A DNA stretch of 62,188 nucleotides from Clostridiales bacterium UBA1728 (GTDB lineage: Bacteria; Bacillota; Clostridia; Oscillospirales; Oscillospiraceae): contig DCIK01000035.1 in the NCBI GenBank assembly GCA_002315975.1, forward strand, positions 1 to 62,188, given 5' to 3'. A program made the translations under genes and the position numbers. Positions 25,122 through 34,020 of this stretch are shown one piece after another. Below the pieces are notes generated by a model. That model searched no databases and was not told where the DNA came from. It saw only the letters and a program-made list of their open reading frames with translations. Numbering within the stretch: the stretch's first letter is position 1; each line of letters begins with the position of its first letter.

Positions 25122-25485
25122 GAGGGAAGCCTCCTTTTGTAATGTGTCTTTATTGTCTCCAAAAGCCTTCTCCTTTTGAAAGGAGAAGGCAAGGGCACAG
25201 TTCGCTCCTCGCAATCAGGATGAAGGGATTCACCGCGATGAACGAAAGCCCTATGGCTCCCTCTGCGAGGGAGCTGTCGAGCGCAGCGAGACTGAGGGAG
25301 AGACCGTCTAAGGAACAGCTCAAAAGATTCTCTCTCCCTCAGCCCCAGTTTGCGAACTGGGGCAGCTCCCTCATCAGAGGGAGCCAAGAAAGGTTCCAGC
25401 ACCATTTTCACAGCAATGACAGGCTTTTTTCACAGCCCCGGATAAACTCAGAAACCCGGAGTTTCTGAGGAGTGAAGCTCATCCG
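25122..25485. repeat. Repeat block between addB and addA
   Basis: Holds CCTTCTCCTTTTGAAAGGAGAAGG (25163-25186), GCTCCCTCTGCGAGGGAGC (25256-25274) and a 143-base unit (25281-25423) that recurs at 56608-56750, plus AAACTCAGAAACCCGGAGTTTCTGAG (about 25445-25470) and CACGGCTCCGCCGTG. No gene supported. Confidence 0.75.
25281..25423 (+). repeat. 143-base dispersed repeat, copy 1
   Basis: Nearly identical to 56608-56750: GCGCAGCGAGACTGAGGG, CAGCTCAAAAGATTC, CTCCCTCAGCCCC, TTTGCGAACTGGGGC, CAGAGGGAGCCAAGAA and ACAGCAATGACAGG in the same order. Internally it is two stacked palindromes (CTGAGGGAGAGA...TCTCTCCCTCAG and CCCCAGTTTGCGAACTGGGG). Confidence 0.8.
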
Positions 25486-28400
25486 TCACGGCTCCGCCGT
25501 GCCGCCTTCCCCGGAGGGGAGGGCTTGTTTCCCGTTCAGCCTCTCCCAGAACTCCGGGGCCTTGAGACTGACCTTGTATCTGCGCTTATCGCTGTTTTCG
25601 TCAAAGTGGCAGGCATCGTAGTAGCTGCAGGTGACGCAGGCACCCTCGTTCTCGCTTTTGAACCAGGGGTCTGCGAGGATGCTGCCCCGCTTCAGCTCCC
25701 GGGCCATGCCGCCCAGCAGCTCCTCCACATAGGCGGAGAGCTGCCCTAACTGCTCGGCGCTGGTGAGTGCATCGCCCGCGATTTCGCCTTCTTTGTTGAG
25801 CTTGATGGGCAGGTAGCTGTAGCCCTCTTCGCTGTGCTCCATGGCGCGGATCACATCCTCGTCGTTGAGAATCAGACCGCTGCGCCTGAGCTTTTTTGCC
25901 TTCTCCGCGAGAATCTCCTCGTCGGTGGGACGCTGGGGGGCGCGAATCAGCTCATCCCGGGCGGGGACATAGAGCACGCCCGCCTCCTCGATGGGCTTGC
26001 CGTAGCGCTGCTCTCCGGCGCGGCCCAGAGCCATCATATAGAGCAGCATCTGCAGGCTCATGCCGTACCACACATCGGTGAGGGAAAAGCTTTTGCGGCC
26101 GCTCTTATAGTCCATGATGCGGATATAGAGTCTGCCGCCGTGCTCCCAGCCGTCGATTCTGTCGGGGGTGCCGGTGAGGATCAGACCGTCCTCCCCCTGG
26201 CCGAACTTCATGCCGACGAAGCCCTCAGTCTTGGAAAAGTTCAGCTCGAAGTCCAGAGGCTGGAAGTCCGATTTCCGCAGCTCGGCGGCGGTGTCCAGCA
26301 CAATCTGCTCCACGGTGGCACGGAGACGGCGGAAAAGATAGACGAAGCGGGCGGATTTCTCCCGGAAATCCTGCAGCTCGCTGTGGATGTATTCCTCGGT
26401 GTAGCGCCCTGCCATCTCCCGGATTTCCTCGTCGCTGTAGGCGGCAAAGCCGCCGTGCTCGCTGCACTCTTTGGCGCAGGATTCCAGAATGGAGTGGAGG
26501 AAGGTACCCAGCGCGGGGGGATCAAAGCCCGCCTTCTGCCGGGGCTTGGCCCGCAGGCCGTAGCGGAGGAAATACTGGAACTTGCAGGCGGCAAAGCAGT
26601 CGATGCGGCTGGCGGTGAGCCAGGGCTCGCTGCCGTAAAGTCTTCGCACCGCATGGCTGCCTAAGCGCCCTCTGCCCACGGCAGCGCTCTGCCGGAGCCG
26701 CGCTAACTTCCCGGCGGCCTCGGCATCGTCCGCGAAGGCGGCGGCAGCCTCTTCGTTGCCCCCGGCGGCCAGCGCAAAGGCCGTGGCGCGGGCACGGGCG
26801 CGGGCGCGGAGCAGACTCCCGGGCTCCTCCCGGAGGGAAAAGAGCTTCATGATCCTCTCGCTCACAAAGGAGGGGCGGGTCTCGCTGCCGTCGGCATCCA
26901 GCAGGGGACGGGACAGCCACAGACTTTCCGAGGGCAGGGAGATGACATTATAGATCAGACCGAACTCCCGGCTCAGGGAGTCGTCCTCATCCTCGATACT
27001 GAATTGCAGGGAGCGGAGCTGTTCCCGCTCGCTGCCGGTGAAAACGGAGGCATCCCGATTGATGCCGGGCAGACGCTCGTCGGTGGAGCCCAGAATCAGC
27101 AGATGCTTAATATGGCGGCGGCGCATCCGGTCAAAGTCCCCGGCGGAGATGCGGTCCACCGCCACGGGGATGGTGCCGATGCTGTATTCGCTTAGCAGCA
27201 GGGTGAAGAGCCGGGAGAACTCGGCGCTCTCCATGGGCAGATCGCCCAGAATCCGGGCGCACTGCTCCAGCGCCTCGGCGGCGGTGTCGTAGAGCTGCTC
27301 GGCCTCCTGCGCCTCCTGCTCCCGACCTAAGGCGCGAAGCTCGGCATTGCGCGCCTCCAGCTGCGCCTGCAGCTCCAGCGCCTCCCAGAAGTCCGCGGCG
27401 GCGCGGCACTGCTCCCTTGCGGTGGCAGCGGCATTGCGCACTTCCTCTAAAAGCAGCAGCGGCGCGGCAAAGCGGCGGCGCAGAGCGTCAATGCGTGCAA
27501 GGGTCTCCTCGGCCCGGGGGGTGAAAGCCTGATTGTAGCCGTCCGGATGCTGCCGCCAGGGCTTTTCGCTCTTCCATGCATTGCCCCGGATATCCCAGAG
27601 CAGCGCGTAATTCTCCAGCTCGTCGCACTCCTCCCGGGAAAGACCGCCCAGTCCGGTTTTGAGATAGGTGAACACATCCTCGTAGCTCCAGCCGTTGTCT
27701 AAGATGGCGAAGGCAGAGGTCAGCAGCGTGGGCAGCGCCTTTTGCAGAATATCGCTCTTGCGGGCGATGTAGAGGGGCAGACCGTAGCGGCGGAAGCTGG
27801 ACTCCAGCACACTGCGGTAGTTCTCAAAGCCCCGGACGGCGATGGCAATGTCCCGGTAGCGGCAGCCGGTCTCCCGCAGGAGCCGCAGCACCTCCCCGGC
27901 GCAGAGCTCGCATTCCTCGCTGATGTTGCCCGCCACCGCCAGACGGATGGCTCCCTTGCTGTCAAAGGGGGCATCGGTGTAGCTGAACAGGTTCTCCTCT
28001 AACTGCCCCAATGGGTCGGAGGAGCGGACGGAGGGCTGCATGAGGATTTCGGTTTCAATGTTTTCCTCCTGCGCGGCGGCGCGGAGGAGCAGCGCGGTTC
28101 TGGCCGGAAGGGCGAACTCCTCGGAGGGGTCGCTGAGGGCATCGCAGCCCAGACAGACGCTGACCTCCGTGAGCTTGCAGAGCTCGTTGACCACCCGGCG
28201 CTCCTGCAGGGTGAAGTCGGTGAAGCCGTCAATATAGATATGCGTAGCTTGCAGCTGCGGGCTGCGCTTAAGCTGCTCGCAGAGTATGTCCAGCCGGGAT
28301 GCGGGGTCTGCGCCGCTGCGCTCGGTGAAGGTCTCCATGGCCTCCTGCAGAAGGGAGAGGTCCATGAGCTTGTCCCGGAGCTGGGGGCTTACCTCACCGG

Positions 28401-28818
28401 CGGCAGCGCGGAGCATGGCAGGGGTCACGCAGCCGTAGCGCAGCTCGTCCAGGGCCGCAAGCAGGGGTCTGAGCTTCTCGGCGCGGCTGCCGCTGCCGCC
28501 GTAGACCTTCAGTCCGCCCTCGGCAGCGGAGAGGGCTAAGGCCATCTGCAGCAGGCGGGCGGGCTTGTCGGCATAGTGCCTTGCGCTGCCGCCGGTTTCC
28601 CGGGCCACGCTGAGAGCCAGTCGGGAAAAGCTCAGAACCTCGGCATAGAGGGAGGAACGCTCCCCGCAGAGCCGCAGCAGCTCCTTCTCGGCCTCGTGGC
28701 TGTACTGCTCGGGGACGATGAGGATGCTCTTCCCTCCGCTCTCGCCCCGCTGATGGATGGCGCGGAGTATGTTCGCGGTCTTGCCGCTGCCGGCACGACC
28801 CAATATGAGATGCAGCAT
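25486..28818 (-). CDS. addB: AddAB helicase-nuclease subunit B
   Basis: A 1110-residue AddB. LGRAGSGKT near residues 6-14 is a Walker A loop kept from the helicase ancestor, and KSILIVPEQYSHEAEKELL follows. The C-terminal half has the RecB-like nuclease core IRIMDYKSGRK and the Cys residues CVTCSYYDACHFD that bind the [4Fe-4S] cluster, together with an upstream Cys (AACKFQYF). The start is ATG 28818, seven bases after GGAGGG; an in-frame TTG at 28833 would overlap that site. First gene of the addBA unit, divergent from the pyrimidine phosphorylase. Confidence 0.95.
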   Translation of the reverse strand: MLHLILGRAGSGKTANILRAIHQRGESGGKSILIVPEQYSHEAEKELLRLCGERSSLYAEVLSFSRLALSVARETGGSARHYADKPARLLQMALALSAAEGGLKVYGGSGSRAEKLRPLLAALDELRYGCVTPAMLRAAAGEVSPQLRDKLMDLSLLQEAMETFTERSGADPASRLDILCEQLKRSPQLQATHIYIDGFTDFTLQERRVVNELCKLTEVSVCLGCDALSDPSEEFALPARTALLLRAAAQEENIETEILMQPSVRSSDPLGQLEENLFSYTDAPFDSKGAIRLAVAGNISEECELCAGEVLRLLRETGCRYRDIAIAVRGFENYRSVLESSFRRYGLPLYIARKSDILQKALPTLLTSAFAILDNGWSYEDVFTYLKTGLGGLSREECDELENYALLWDIRGNAWKSEKPWRQHPDGYNQAFTPRAEETLARIDALRRRFAAPLLLLEEVRNAAATAREQCRAAADFWEALELQAQLEARNAELRALGREQEAQEAEQLYDTAAEALEQCARILGDLPMESAEFSRLFTLLLSEYSIGTIPVAVDRISAGDFDRMRRRHIKHLLILGSTDERLPGINRDASVFTGSEREQLRSLQFSIEDEDDSLSREFGLIYNVISLPSESLWLSRPLLDADGSETRPSFVSERIMKLFSLREEPGSLLRARARARATAFALAAGGNEEAAAAFADDAEAAGKLARLRQSAAVGRGRLGSHAVRRLYGSEPWLTASRIDCFAACKFQYFLRYGLRAKPRQKAGFDPPALGTFLHSILESCAKECSEHGGFAAYSDEEIREMAGRYTEEYIHSELQDFREKSARFVYLFRRLRATVEQIVLDTAAELRKSDFQPLDFELNFSKTEGFVGMKFGQGEDGLILTGTPDRIDGWEHGGRLYIRIMDYKSGRKSFSLTDVWYGMSLQMLLYMMALGRAGEQRYGKPIEEAGVLYVPARDELIRAPQRPTDEEILAEKAKKLRRSGLILNDEDVIRAMEHSEEGYSYLPIKLNKEGEIAGDALTSAEQLGQLSAYVEELLGGMARELKRGSILADPWFKSENEGACVTCSYYDACHFDENSDKRRYKVSLKAPEFWERLNGKQALPSGEGGTAEP

Positions 28819-28908
28819 GGCGTTGCCCTCCAAAGTTGTTTTCTGCCTGTATTATACAACGCTTTGCAGAGCTTGAAAAGGCCGAAAATGGGACAGTACG
28901 CTTGCCTC

Positions 28909-28937
28909 TTGCCATTTCCTCCCAGCCGTGCTATACT
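28909..28937 (+). promoter_or_regulatory. Promoter of the pyrimidine-nucleoside phosphorylase gene
   Basis: TTGCCA (28909-28914), 17-base spacer, TATACT (28932-28937). Confidence 0.6.
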
Positions 28938-28953
28938 CTTCATGAGGTGAAGA

Positions 28954-30264
28954 ATGATGCATATGGCAGAACTCATCGAGAAAAAACGCGACGGCGGGGA
29001 ACTGACCGCCGAGGAAATAAACTTTATCATTCGCGGCTACACCGCGGGCACCATCCCTGACTATCAGATGTCGGCGCTGTGCATGGCCGTTTTCTTCCGG
29101 GGCATGAGCAGCGAGGAGACCACCGCCCTGACCATGGCCATGGCCCACAGCGGCGAGATGGTTGACCTGACGGCGCTGGGCGACTACACCGGCGACAAGC
29201 ACTCCACCGGCGGCGTGGGCGACAAGACCTCGCTGGTGCTCTGTCCCATGGTGGCCTGCTGCGGGCTGAAGATGGCCAAGATGTCCGGCCACGGTCTGGG
29301 TCACACCGGCGGTACCCTGGACAAGCTGGAGAGTATCCCCGGACTGAGCGTGCAGATGGACGGAGGCCGCTTCCTGCAGATCGCCGACGAGGTGGGCTTT
29401 GTGCTGGCCGGACAGTCGGCGGTGATGGCGCCGGCGGATAAAAAGCTCTATGCCCTTCGGGATGTGACCGCCACGGTGCCCTCCGTGCCCCTGATTGTCA
29501 GCTCCATCATGTCCAAAAAGCTTGCCAGCGGGGCAAAGACCATCGTGCTGGATGTAAAGACCGGCAGCGGCGCCTTCATGGAGACCGAGGAGGCCTCCTT
29601 TGCGCTGGCCCGGGAGATGGTGGCGGTGGGTCGTCTGGCAGGGCGGAACATGGGTGCCATCGTTACGGATATGGATCAGCCTCTGGGCTTTGCCGTGGGC
29701 AACGCGCTGGAGGTGGAGGAGGCCGTCAGCGTCCTCCGGGGTGGGGATGTGCCCGATTTGAAGGAGCTTTGCCTGACGCTGGGCAGTCAGCTTCTGCTGC
29801 GCTCCGGCATCGAACGTGATGCGGAGAGCGCCCGGCAGCGCCTGCAGGCGACCATAGACAGCGGCGCGGCGCTGGATCGGCTGGCTGCCATGGTGGAGGC
29901 TCAAGGCGGCGACAGGCGGGCCGTCTACGATACATCTCTTCTGCCCAGAGCGAAGGTGGTTTACGAGCTGAAGAGCGAGAGGAGCGGCTATGTGTCCGCC
30001 ATGCAGGCCAAGGGCATCGGTGTGGCCGCCATGCATCTGGGCGCAGGGCGGGAGACCGCCGAGGAGAGCATCAATCCCGCCGTGGGCATCGTCCTGCGCA
30101 AGAAGGTGGGCGATGCGGTGGCCGAGGGCGAAACCCTGGCCATCATCCATGCCGATGCCGATGACGAGAATCTCCGCAGCGTGGAGCGGGAGCTGATGGC
30201 CGCCTACAGCTTCAGCGAGGCAAAGCCCAAGCTCAAGCCCTTTATCCGGGGGATCGTGGAATAA
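28954..30264 (+). CDS. pdp: Pyrimidine-nucleoside phosphorylase
   Basis: A 436-residue family 2 nucleoside phosphorylase of standard length. DKHSTGGVGDKTSLVL (about 81-96) is the phosphate-binding signature and SGHGLGHTGGTLDKLES binds the nucleoside; the C-terminal third is the conserved alpha/beta lid (GYVSAMQAKGIGVAA). It splits uridine or thymidine with phosphate into base and (deoxy)ribose-1-phosphate for salvage. Whether it prefers thymidine only (DeoA) or both cannot be told. ATG 28954 follows GAGGTGA. A GGGGTTGTC/GACAACCCC hairpin terminates it. Confidence 0.92.
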   Translation: MMHMAELIEKKRDGGELTAEEINFIIRGYTAGTIPDYQMSALCMAVFFRGMSSEETTALTMAMAHSGEMVDLTALGDYTGDKHSTGGVGDKTSLVLCPMVACCGLKMAKMSGHGLGHTGGTLDKLESIPGLSVQMDGGRFLQIADEVGFVLAGQSAVMAPADKKLYALRDVTATVPSVPLIVSSIMSKKLASGAKTIVLDVKTGSGAFMETEEASFALAREMVAVGRLAGRNMGAIVTDMDQPLGFAVGNALEVEEAVSVLRGGDVPDLKELCLTLGSQLLLRSGIERDAESARQRLQATIDSGAALDRLAAMVEAQGGDRRAVYDTSLLPRAKVVYELKSERSGYVSAMQAKGIGVAAMHLGAGRETAEESINPAVGIVLRKKVGDAVAEGETLAIIHADADDENLRSVERELMAAYSFSEAKPKLKPFIRGIVE

Positions 30265-30265
30265 A

Positions 30266-30302
30266 CAAACAGGGGTTGTCGATAGGGACAACCCCTGTTT
30301 CT
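30266..30302 (+). terminator. Terminator of pdp
   Basis: AAACAGGGGTTGTC pairs with GACAACCCCTGTTT around GATAGG; followed by CTTGC. Confidence 0.85.
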
Positions 30303-30303
30303 T

Positions 30304-30345
30304 GCTTCGTAGGGCACGGCCTCCCGGCCGTGCCGTGTGGGACAA
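30304..30345. repeat. GTAGGGCACGGCCTCCCGGCCGTGCC palindrome
   Basis: Single copy of the GGCTCGGCC family with ACGGCC/GGCCGT arms. No gene in 30303-30400. Confidence 0.65.
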
Positions 30346-30400
30346 GAACTATGTCCGTTGTATCCGGACAAATCAAAACTTGCAGGCTTCCTGCACCGTT

Positions 30401-31321
30401 TTATCCGAATACAATCAGTCCGAGATTGCGTGTCAGTCCGGACTTTTTTACGCCCTCGGTTTTATAAAAGCGGAGGCGGGATAGCTTCCCCTCCCCGCCC
30501 AGTCTCCCGTAGCGGGCGGCAAGGCTGTCCTCTCCCTCGCCGAAATGCTCGGCGAAGAAAGCGGCCTGCGTCCGGGTGTCGGCCAAAGAGGAGCGGATAT
30601 CCCCCGAGCGGAGCCGGGAGAGAAGGTAGGACGGGGAGCGGATGTTTTTGGCACCCACCACATTGCTGCCGTGCTGCCGGTAGAGCATGGTGGGCGCATC
30701 CACATAGCCGATACTGCCGAAGCGGGCGGCCACCAGCGCAAGATACCAATCGTGCATGATAACGCCCGTGGCGGGAATGGGCAGCATGGCCTTGTCCCGC
30801 AGGGCCCGGTTTACCATCATGGTGCAGCCGGTGACCACATTCTGGATCAGCAGCCGGGGGAAGGAGGCCGCGTCCATGTGCAGCGCCTGATACTCGCTCA
30901 TGCGCTCCTGTATCACCTGTCCGCTGCCGTCGGCCACGGAAAGGTCGGTGAACACCAGTGCGGGCAGGCCGGATTTTTCGATCTCCGCCATCTTTTCGTG
31001 GCAGAGAGCCAGCTTCCGGGGCAGCCAGATGTCGTCCTGGTCGCAGAAGAAGTAGTAGGGTGCTTCCACCTGCTCCATAAGGTAGAAGAAGTTGTCGCGG
31101 CTGGAGCCGGTGGCATCGCCGGGGAGAACGAATACCTTGCCGGGATACCGCTCCGCATACTCCGCAAGGATGGCGGGGGTGGAATCCTTTGAGCCGTCGT
31201 CGTGGGCGCAGATGACAAAGCTATCATAGCTCTGCTCGAGAAGCGAGTCCAGCTGCTCCCGGAGATAGCTCTCGCCGTTATAGGTGGCTAAAAGAATGGC
31301 GCTTTTTCCGTTGGTGTTCAT
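30401..31321 (-). CDS. Family 2 glycosyltransferase
   Basis: A 306-residue GT-A fold enzyme. ILLATYNGESYLREQLDSL begins the nucleotide-sugar fold, AHDDGSKDST holds the metal/diphosphate motif, and CDQDDIWLPRKL is the DXD-like acceptor loop typical of rhamnosyl- and galactosyl-transferases of surface polysaccharides. The C-terminal part (MHDWYLALVAARFG, LYRQHGSNVVGAKN) matches this subgroup. Donor and acceptor unknown. It is monocistronic, outside any polysaccharide cluster visible here. Confidence 0.88.
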   Translation of the reverse strand: MNTNGKSAILLATYNGESYLREQLDSLLEQSYDSFVICAHDDGSKDSTPAILAEYAERYPGKVFVLPGDATGSSRDNFFYLMEQVEAPYYFFCDQDDIWLPRKLALCHEKMAEIEKSGLPALVFTDLSVADGSGQVIQERMSEYQALHMDAASFPRLLIQNVVTGCTMMVNRALRDKAMLPIPATGVIMHDWYLALVAARFGSIGYVDAPTMLYRQHGSNVVGAKNIRSPSYLLSRLRSGDIRSSLADTRTQAAFFAEHFGEGEDSLAARYGRLGGEGKLSRLRFYKTEGVKKSGLTRNLGLIVFG

Positions 31322-31360
31322 GGGTTCTCCGTTCGTATTTCAGACTGTTCGTAGTATCCG

Positions 31361-31476
31361 GCTGTCATTCCGAACCAGTGACCGATGTCACTGGTGTGGG
31401 AATCCGCATCTCTCGTCCTGAGAAGGAGTACGGATTGCCACACCAGTCTGCGGACTGGTTCGCAATGACAGGAACT
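31361..31476. repeat. GGATTGCCACACC / CATTCCGAACC long inverted repeat
   Basis: Right arm 31430-31476 (CGGATTGCCACACCAG, GTTCGCAATGACAGG) repeats 8160-8206; the left arm (31364-31410) is its inverted, diverged partner with GTGACCGATGTCAC. Lies between the GT2 and pepD genes; no gene supported. Confidence 0.65.
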
Positions 31477-31488
31477 TCTATTACAGCT

Positions 31489-31563
31489 CCTGAATTCCCT
31501 GAGGCGCGAACTATTGGCGCGCCCTTGCGCTCATCAGAAAACGCAGTTTTCTGATGAAGATTT
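31489..31563 (+). repeat. Hairpin-chain element, copy E (partial)
   Basis: Holds the GAATTCCCTGAG linker, stem 3 (GGCGCG/CGCGCC around AACTATTGG), a remnant of stem 4 (CTTGCGC) and stem 5 (TCATCAGAAAA/TTTTCTGATGA) with AGATTTTT. Ends directly at the pepD stop codon. Confidence 0.7.
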
Positions 31564-33114
31564 TTATCCCTCTTTCGCCAGCTTCTCAATCAGAGTAATG
31601 AGGAAGTTCAGGCTCAGCTCGGTTATGTCAAAGTTCATCATTTCCTCGGTGGCATGGGCACCGGAAGCGCCGCCCACACCGGTGGAGATGATGCTCATAT
31701 CGGGGTTTTTCTCGGCAAACTCGCCGCACTCCACGCCCGCGTGGATGGCCAGCAGCTTGTATTCCTGCCCGGTGAGCGCGAAGAAGAGCTCTTTGGCCAT
31801 GTCGCCCAGCTTGTTCTCCGCCTTGGGAGGCCAGGTAGCCATGGTGGCGGGAATGTCCATGCCGAAGCCGCAGAGCTCGGCGAGAGCGGTCATGGCCAGC
31901 GTGACCTGCTCGGCGTGGAAGTTAGAGGAGCTGCGCATGAAGCAGGTGAAGCCCACCTCCTCCTCGGTGATGCGGAGGGTGCCCAGGTTGGAGGAGCACT
32001 GGGTGCCCTCGGCGGTGGTCAGCAGGGAGTGGATGTTGTTGGGCACGGTGCTCATGAGCTGGATGAGCTTGCGGGAGAGCTCAAATTTGAGCATCCTCTC
32101 GCCCTTGCCGCCCTCGGCGAAGGAGAAGAACATGGTGCACTCAGTGGGCAGGTAGGCATCGAAGAAGCGCTTTTTGAAGCCCTCCAGCGCCTCAATGGCC
32201 TTGTCCCAGTCAGTGTCTCGGATGGCGACCACGGCCTTGGCGTTGCTGGGGATGACATTATTGGCGCTGCCGCCGCTGAAGGAGAGAATACCCAGCGCCA
32301 CACCGCTCTGAGAGACCGTCAGCAGGGCATTGGCCATGGCGACCAGGGCGTTGGCCTGACCGTGACCCACCCTGCCGGAGTGACCGCCATTGAGACCGCC
32401 GATCTCCAGCGCCATGCGCTTGAAGCCCGTGGGAAGCTCGCTCCACTCGGCCTTGCGGCTGAAGTCGAAGTACTTGCCGCCGGCGCAGGAGATGATGGCC
32501 GCACCGTAGCCGCCGTCACCGTTGATCATGTACTGTGCGCCCTGCACATACTTTGCGTCCAGCGCGTGGGCACCCACAAGACCCACCTCTTCGCAGACCG
32601 TGCAGATCATGCGCATGGGGCCGTGGACGAACTTATCGGCATAGTCGATGTAGTTGAGCATAAAGGCCACGCCCGTGCCGTTGTCGGCGCCCAGCGTGGT
32701 ACCCTCGGCCTTGACGCTGTTGGCAGTCCAGACCAGCTTCAGGGGGTCGTTCTGCCAGTCGTGGGTCACGCCCTCGTCACAGGCGGGAACCATATCAATG
32801 TGACCCTGCACGATGACCGTGGGGGCGTTCTCGTAGCCGGGGGTGGCGGGCAGGAAGAGCACCACGTTGTTCAGCTCGTCCTTCTCGGCCTCCACCCCGT
32901 GGGCGGCAGCCCAGGAGAGCAGGTAGTCGGCCATTTTGCCCTCATAGTGGCTGGGGTGGGGCACCTGGGTCAGGTCGGCAAACTCCTGAATGTAGTTCAT
33001 GACCACGGCGGACTCGTAGTTGACCTCGGCACCTACGGGGACGTGAATGTAGCCGGGGATATCCCGGATGCGCTTTTCGTTGATTCCGTTCAGGGGAGAA
33101 ACAGCTTCGGACAT
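31564..33114 (-). CDS. pepD: Aminoacyl-histidine dipeptidase (PepD, M20 family)
   Basis: A 516-residue metallopeptidase. VIVQGHIDMVPAC holds the first metal His, LGADNGTGVAFML the bridging Asp, ICTVCEEVGLVGAHALD the catalytic and metal Glu residues, and GVECGEFAEKNPDM the final ligand region; all M20 signatures are intact. PepD hydrolyses Xaa-His (e.g. carnosine-like) and other dipeptides in the cytoplasm using zinc. ATG 33114 has AAAGGAAG seven bases upstream; an in-frame TTG at 33132 sits inside that site. Transcribed alone, ending in hairpin-chain copy E. Confidence 0.92.
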   Translation of the reverse strand: MSEAVSPLNGINEKRIRDIPGYIHVPVGAEVNYESAVVMNYIQEFADLTQVPHPSHYEGKMADYLLSWAAAHGVEAEKDELNNVVLFLPATPGYENAPTVIVQGHIDMVPACDEGVTHDWQNDPLKLVWTANSVKAEGTTLGADNGTGVAFMLNYIDYADKFVHGPMRMICTVCEEVGLVGAHALDAKYVQGAQYMINGDGGYGAAIISCAGGKYFDFSRKAEWSELPTGFKRMALEIGGLNGGHSGRVGHGQANALVAMANALLTVSQSGVALGILSFSGGSANNVIPSNAKAVVAIRDTDWDKAIEALEGFKKRFFDAYLPTECTMFFSFAEGGKGERMLKFELSRKLIQLMSTVPNNIHSLLTTAEGTQCSSNLGTLRITEEEVGFTCFMRSSSNFHAEQVTLAMTALAELCGFGMDIPATMATWPPKAENKLGDMAKELFFALTGQEYKLLAIHAGVECGEFAEKNPDMSIISTGVGGASGAHATEEMMNFDITELSLNFLITLIEKLAKEG

Positions 33115-33178
33115 GGCGGTACTTCCTTTCAAAATATTATATGTGCAGTTTAACGCATTGTGCTGAAAAAGTCAAGGG

Positions 33179-33206
33179 ACAGCGGGGGCTTACTGCGCAT
33201 AGATTG
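33179..33206 (+). promoter_or_regulatory. Possible sigma-K promoter of the collagen-like gene
   Basis: GGACA (AC at 33179-33180), 17 bases, then CATAGATTG (33198-33206), close to the sigma-K pattern of AC and CATAnnnTA. This fits a spore-surface gene but is a weak match. Confidence 0.3.
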
Positions 33207-33227
33207 GCATGAAAGGAGGTAAAGAAA

Positions 33228-33953
33228 ATGCAGGATTGCGATTACTACAGGCAGAATATTGTCTCCGGCCGTCGCGGTGATGACTGCGGCTGCCGCTGTT
33301 GTCCCAGCCTGATCGCCGGCCCCGTTGGCCCCATGGGCCCGGTGGGCCCCACCGGGCCTCAGGGTCCTGTCGGCCCTCAGGGACCTCAGGGTGAGATCGG
33401 CCCCGCCGGCCCCGCGGGCGCAACGGGAGCAACAGGCCCTGCCGGTCCCACGGGTGCTACCGGCGCCACGGGTGCCACGGGTGCCGTCGGCCCTCAGGGG
33501 CCTGCGGGTGAGGACGCCACGGAGAACAGCGGACTTCACACCGAGACGACCACCGCCCTGACCACCGCCGTTCCCACCGCCGGGGTGATCCCCATGGGCA
33601 CCACCGCCACCAGCAACAGCGATGTGGCCTATGACCCCGGCACCAATCGCTTCACCGTCACCAACGCGGGCACCTATCTCATCCTCTGGAACGCGCTGGT
33701 GGAGGCACCCACGGGCGTGTCGGACATCGTACTGACGCTGGAGAATCAGAATGGCGACGTGCTGGGCTCCTCCGGGGAGAATCTGGCCACCGAGCAGGGC
33801 AACGCCGGCATCAGCGGCTCCACCGTGGCCACGCTGAACGCCGGGGATACCATCGGCGTGGTGAACCGCTCCACCGGGAGCATCAACATGAACGGTGCCA
33901 CCGGCAGCCCCGACAGCTACAGCAGCGGCATGACGGTGGTAAGACTGAGCTGA
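33228..33953 (+). CDS. Collagen-like (BclA-type) surface/exosporium protein
   Basis: A 241-residue protein. Residues 1-30 are Cys-rich (DDCGCRCCPSL); residues 31-97 form about 22 Gly-X-Y repeats rich in GPT, GPA, GAT and GPQ, giving a collagen triple helix; the last ~130 residues are a beta-rich trimerisation domain of the BclA/C1q-like kind (VTNAGTYLILWNALVEAP, then TLNAGDTIGVVNRSTGSINM). Proteins of this design form filaments on Bacillus and Clostridium spores. No signal peptide is seen, as is usual for exosporium proteins. AAAGGAGGT precedes the ATG. Confidence 0.85.
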   Translation: MQDCDYYRQNIVSGRRGDDCGCRCCPSLIAGPVGPMGPVGPTGPQGPVGPQGPQGEIGPAGPAGATGATGPAGPTGATGATGATGAVGPQGPAGEDATENSGLHTETTTALTTAVPTAGVIPMGTTATSNSDVAYDPGTNRFTVTNAGTYLILWNALVEAPTGVSDIVLTLENQNGDVLGSSGENLATEQGNAGISGSTVATLNAGDTIGVVNRSTGSINMNGATGSPDSYSSGMTVVRLS

Positions 33954-33965
33954 GGCGTATGAGAA

Positions 33966-34020
33966 CGGCAGAAAGCACCGCATCGAATCCATCTGCCGCT
34001 GGAATCCGAACGGTGCTTTC
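33966..34020 (+). terminator. Terminator region of the collagen-like gene
   Basis: GAAAGCACCG (about 33970-33980) pairs with CGGTGCTTTC (about 34010-34020), with an inner GGCAG/CTGCC. Confidence 0.6.
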
